A stretch of 8,488 bases of DNA from Bacteroidota bacterium (GTDB lineage Bacteria; Bacteroidota; Ignavibacteria; UBA10030; BY39). Shown here one piece after another: positions 7,219-8,488 of this stretch. The translations under genes and the position numbers were made by a program. The notes beneath the pieces are model-generated. The model did not search any database. It saw only the letters and a list, made by a program, of their open reading frames with translations, and was not told the origin of the DNA. Each line of letters starts with the position of its first letter. The stretch's first letter is position 1. Location: the NCBI GenBank assembly GCA_018830765.1, contig JAHJRJ010000199.1:1-8488 (forward strand), read 5' to 3'.

Positions 7219-8488
7219 TCAACTCGCTATGAATTTTGATAATACATAACCTGTAAACGATGTCGCCGATAATAAAAACAAACCGACTGTGTTCAAAATA
7301 AACTTTGTATTTTCAACTCTTTCACCAATAACATTTTTGAAGCCGACTGCCATCCATATTCCAATAGGAATAATTAAAGGGAATATAAAGCGTCCTTGAG
7401 CATGTCCATACTTTGCCCCATAATAAATCAATATCATCATTCCAATCATAACACTAATAAATGAAGCGATTGAAAAACTTATATTATTATTGCAAAATCT
7501 TCCGGCATATGAATCTTTACTGAACAAACCTTTGATAATTCCATACAATGCGATCAGAGCAATAATATTTCCAACGATAATAGCTGGAATAAATTTAATA
7601 TCATTCGTTCTTCCTGCAACGCCCCAAAAAGTATTTAGGAAATTTTTAAATGCTCTATATATTCCATAAGTGATTGAATCCCAATTCGGGAAATGAGCAC
7701 CGACGCTCAGCGGAATAAACGACCCGTATAATTCTCTATTCCTTATAAGCATAGGAGCTAACATTAATACGACGATAAATGCTGCAATTATAATTGGTGC
7801 GATACCGGTAAATTTTATTTCTTTCCATTCAACTTTGGAAATGATGAAAACTACTAAGAACACTAACAACAAAACACCTGTGTACTTCGTTAAAAATGAC
7901 ATAGCTGCAAAACTTGCCATTAAAATAGCATCTTTAATACTTATCTTATCTTTCACTTGAATTGCTAATAAGAATATGATACCGGCCAAACATGTAATCA
8001 GGTTATCATTGTTTATCATCGTTGATATAAACATATAAGACGGTAGCAAACCGACAAAAGCCATTAAAAATATTTCGGAGAAATTACTTTCTAATCGTAA
8101 TCGTTTAATTATCAACCAAGTTGCTGCAAATGTAAGTATCCATAGTATCACTGAAATTGAGCGTATCATAAAAATGTTACTCAACTCATCGAACTTGATA
8201 AGATTGCCAAATGTATAAAACATCGACATTGCCAAGTAGTATGCGGGCGGTTGGTAATATTCATAATCTTTTCGGTCTAAATCGAAAACGTCGGGTTGAA
8301 TAGGCAGCGATTTATTTTCTGAAATATATTGTATGTAACCCAAATGAGCTTTCTCATCGGGAGATTGAAATGCGGGCACATCAAAGGCAAACAACAAGCG
8401 GCACAAAAAGCCGACTACGAATAACAAGATGAAAATATTTCTTTTACCCGAGTCCGAAACTGGAGAAAAGTATAAGTTCCCTTTAAAG
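7219..8488 (-). CDS. Polytopic membrane protein, GT-C/DUF2142-like probable glycosyltransferase (5' end outside window)
   Basis: The frame is open from the right edge to a TGA at 7221-7219 (422 visible residues). A TTG at 8427 is a possible start, but it would cut into the first membrane segment. The 20 codons upstream (including NLYFSPVSDSGKRNIFI) read as a natural cytoplasmic N-terminus, so I treat the gene as 5'-truncated. About ten hydrophobic segments are visible. The first periplasmic loop carries FQSPDEKAH (40-48; acid pair Asp44/Glu45) and EYYQPPAYY (76-84), and a late loop carries HAQGRFIFP (362-370). In GT-C enzymes and DUF2142 proteins such a first-loop acid and a C-terminal GR(Y/F)xxP are typical, and the sugar donor is usually polyprenyl-phosphate-linked; substrate and activity here are unknown. 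It ends one base before murG. It looks more AT-rich than ftsZ: a 60-base sample at 7441-7500 has 14 G/C against 32 at 841-900. O-antigen ligase or flippase seem less likely because of the PDE motif. Confidence 0.75.
   Translation of the reverse strand, partial: FKGNLYFSPVSDSGKRNIFILLFVVGFLCRLLFAFDVPAFQSPDEKAHLGYIQYISENKSLPIQPDVFDLDRKDYEYYQPPAYYLAMSMFYTFGNLIKFDELSNIFMIRSISVILWILTFAATWLIIKRLRLESNFSEIFLMAFVGLLPSYMFISTMINNDNLITCLAGIIFLLAIQVKDKISIKDAILMASFAAMSFLTKYTGVLLLVFLVVFIISKVEWKEIKFTGIAPIIIAAFIVVLMLAPMLIRNRELYGSFIPLSVGAHFPNWDSITYGIYRAFKNFLNTFWGVAGRTNDIKFIPAIIVGNIIALIALYGIIKGLFSKDSYAGRFCNNNISFSIASFISVMIGMMILIYYGAKYGHAQGRFIFPLIIPIGIWMAVGFKNVIGERVENTKFILNTVGLFLLSATSFTGYVLSKFIAS

Overview
The window is the distal half of a bacterial division and cell-wall (dcw) cluster. 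Every gene lies on the minus strand, so transcription runs from high to low coordinates. Reading that way, the order is: a 5'-truncated polytopic membrane protein of GT-C/DUF2142 type (8488-7219), murG (7217-6108), an unrecognised small membrane protein with a PH-like tail (6102-5611), murC (5606-4221), murB (4211-3309), ftsQ (3312-2518), ftsA (2506-1268) and ftsZ (1173 to the left edge). I saw no credible plus-strand gene, RNA gene, CRISPR array or mobile element. Neither end of the window is a natural boundary: ftsZ reaches its conserved C-terminal peptide at base 1 without a stop codon, and the first gene is open to base 8488.

The organism is a bacterium of moderately low GC. The murG-murC-murB-ftsQ-ftsA-ftsZ order, the style of FtsZ, and the mixture of good and absent Shine-Dalgarno sites suggest the Bacteroidota-Chlorobiota-Ignavibacteriota neighbourhood, perhaps Ignavibacteria. 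This is an impression from sequence style, not a phylogeny. The clear AAGGAG before ftsZ argues mildly against Bacteroidota proper.

The genes form one compact unit. From 8488 to 1268 the gaps are at most 11 bases (1, 5, 4, 9, a 4-base ATGA overlap, 11), which suggests co-transcription and translational coupling. The one substantial gap is 94 bases between ftsA and ftsZ. It holds a strong hairpin made of two tandem 8-mers facing two inverted copies, an imperfect 22-base AT-rich dyad, and the best ribosome binding site of the window ahead of a GTG start.

Functionally, MurC and MurB supply the UDP-MurNAc peptide pathway in the cytoplasm and MurG completes lipid II at the inner membrane face. 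FtsQ is the membrane-spanning divisome scaffold, FtsA anchors filaments to the membrane, and FtsZ forms the ring. The two non-canonical members, the GT-C-like protein before murG and the PH-like membrane protein between murG and murC, are the least explained parts. I found no evidence for a wholly new system. The items most worth a second look are those two inserted genes and the ftsA-ftsZ intergenic structure.
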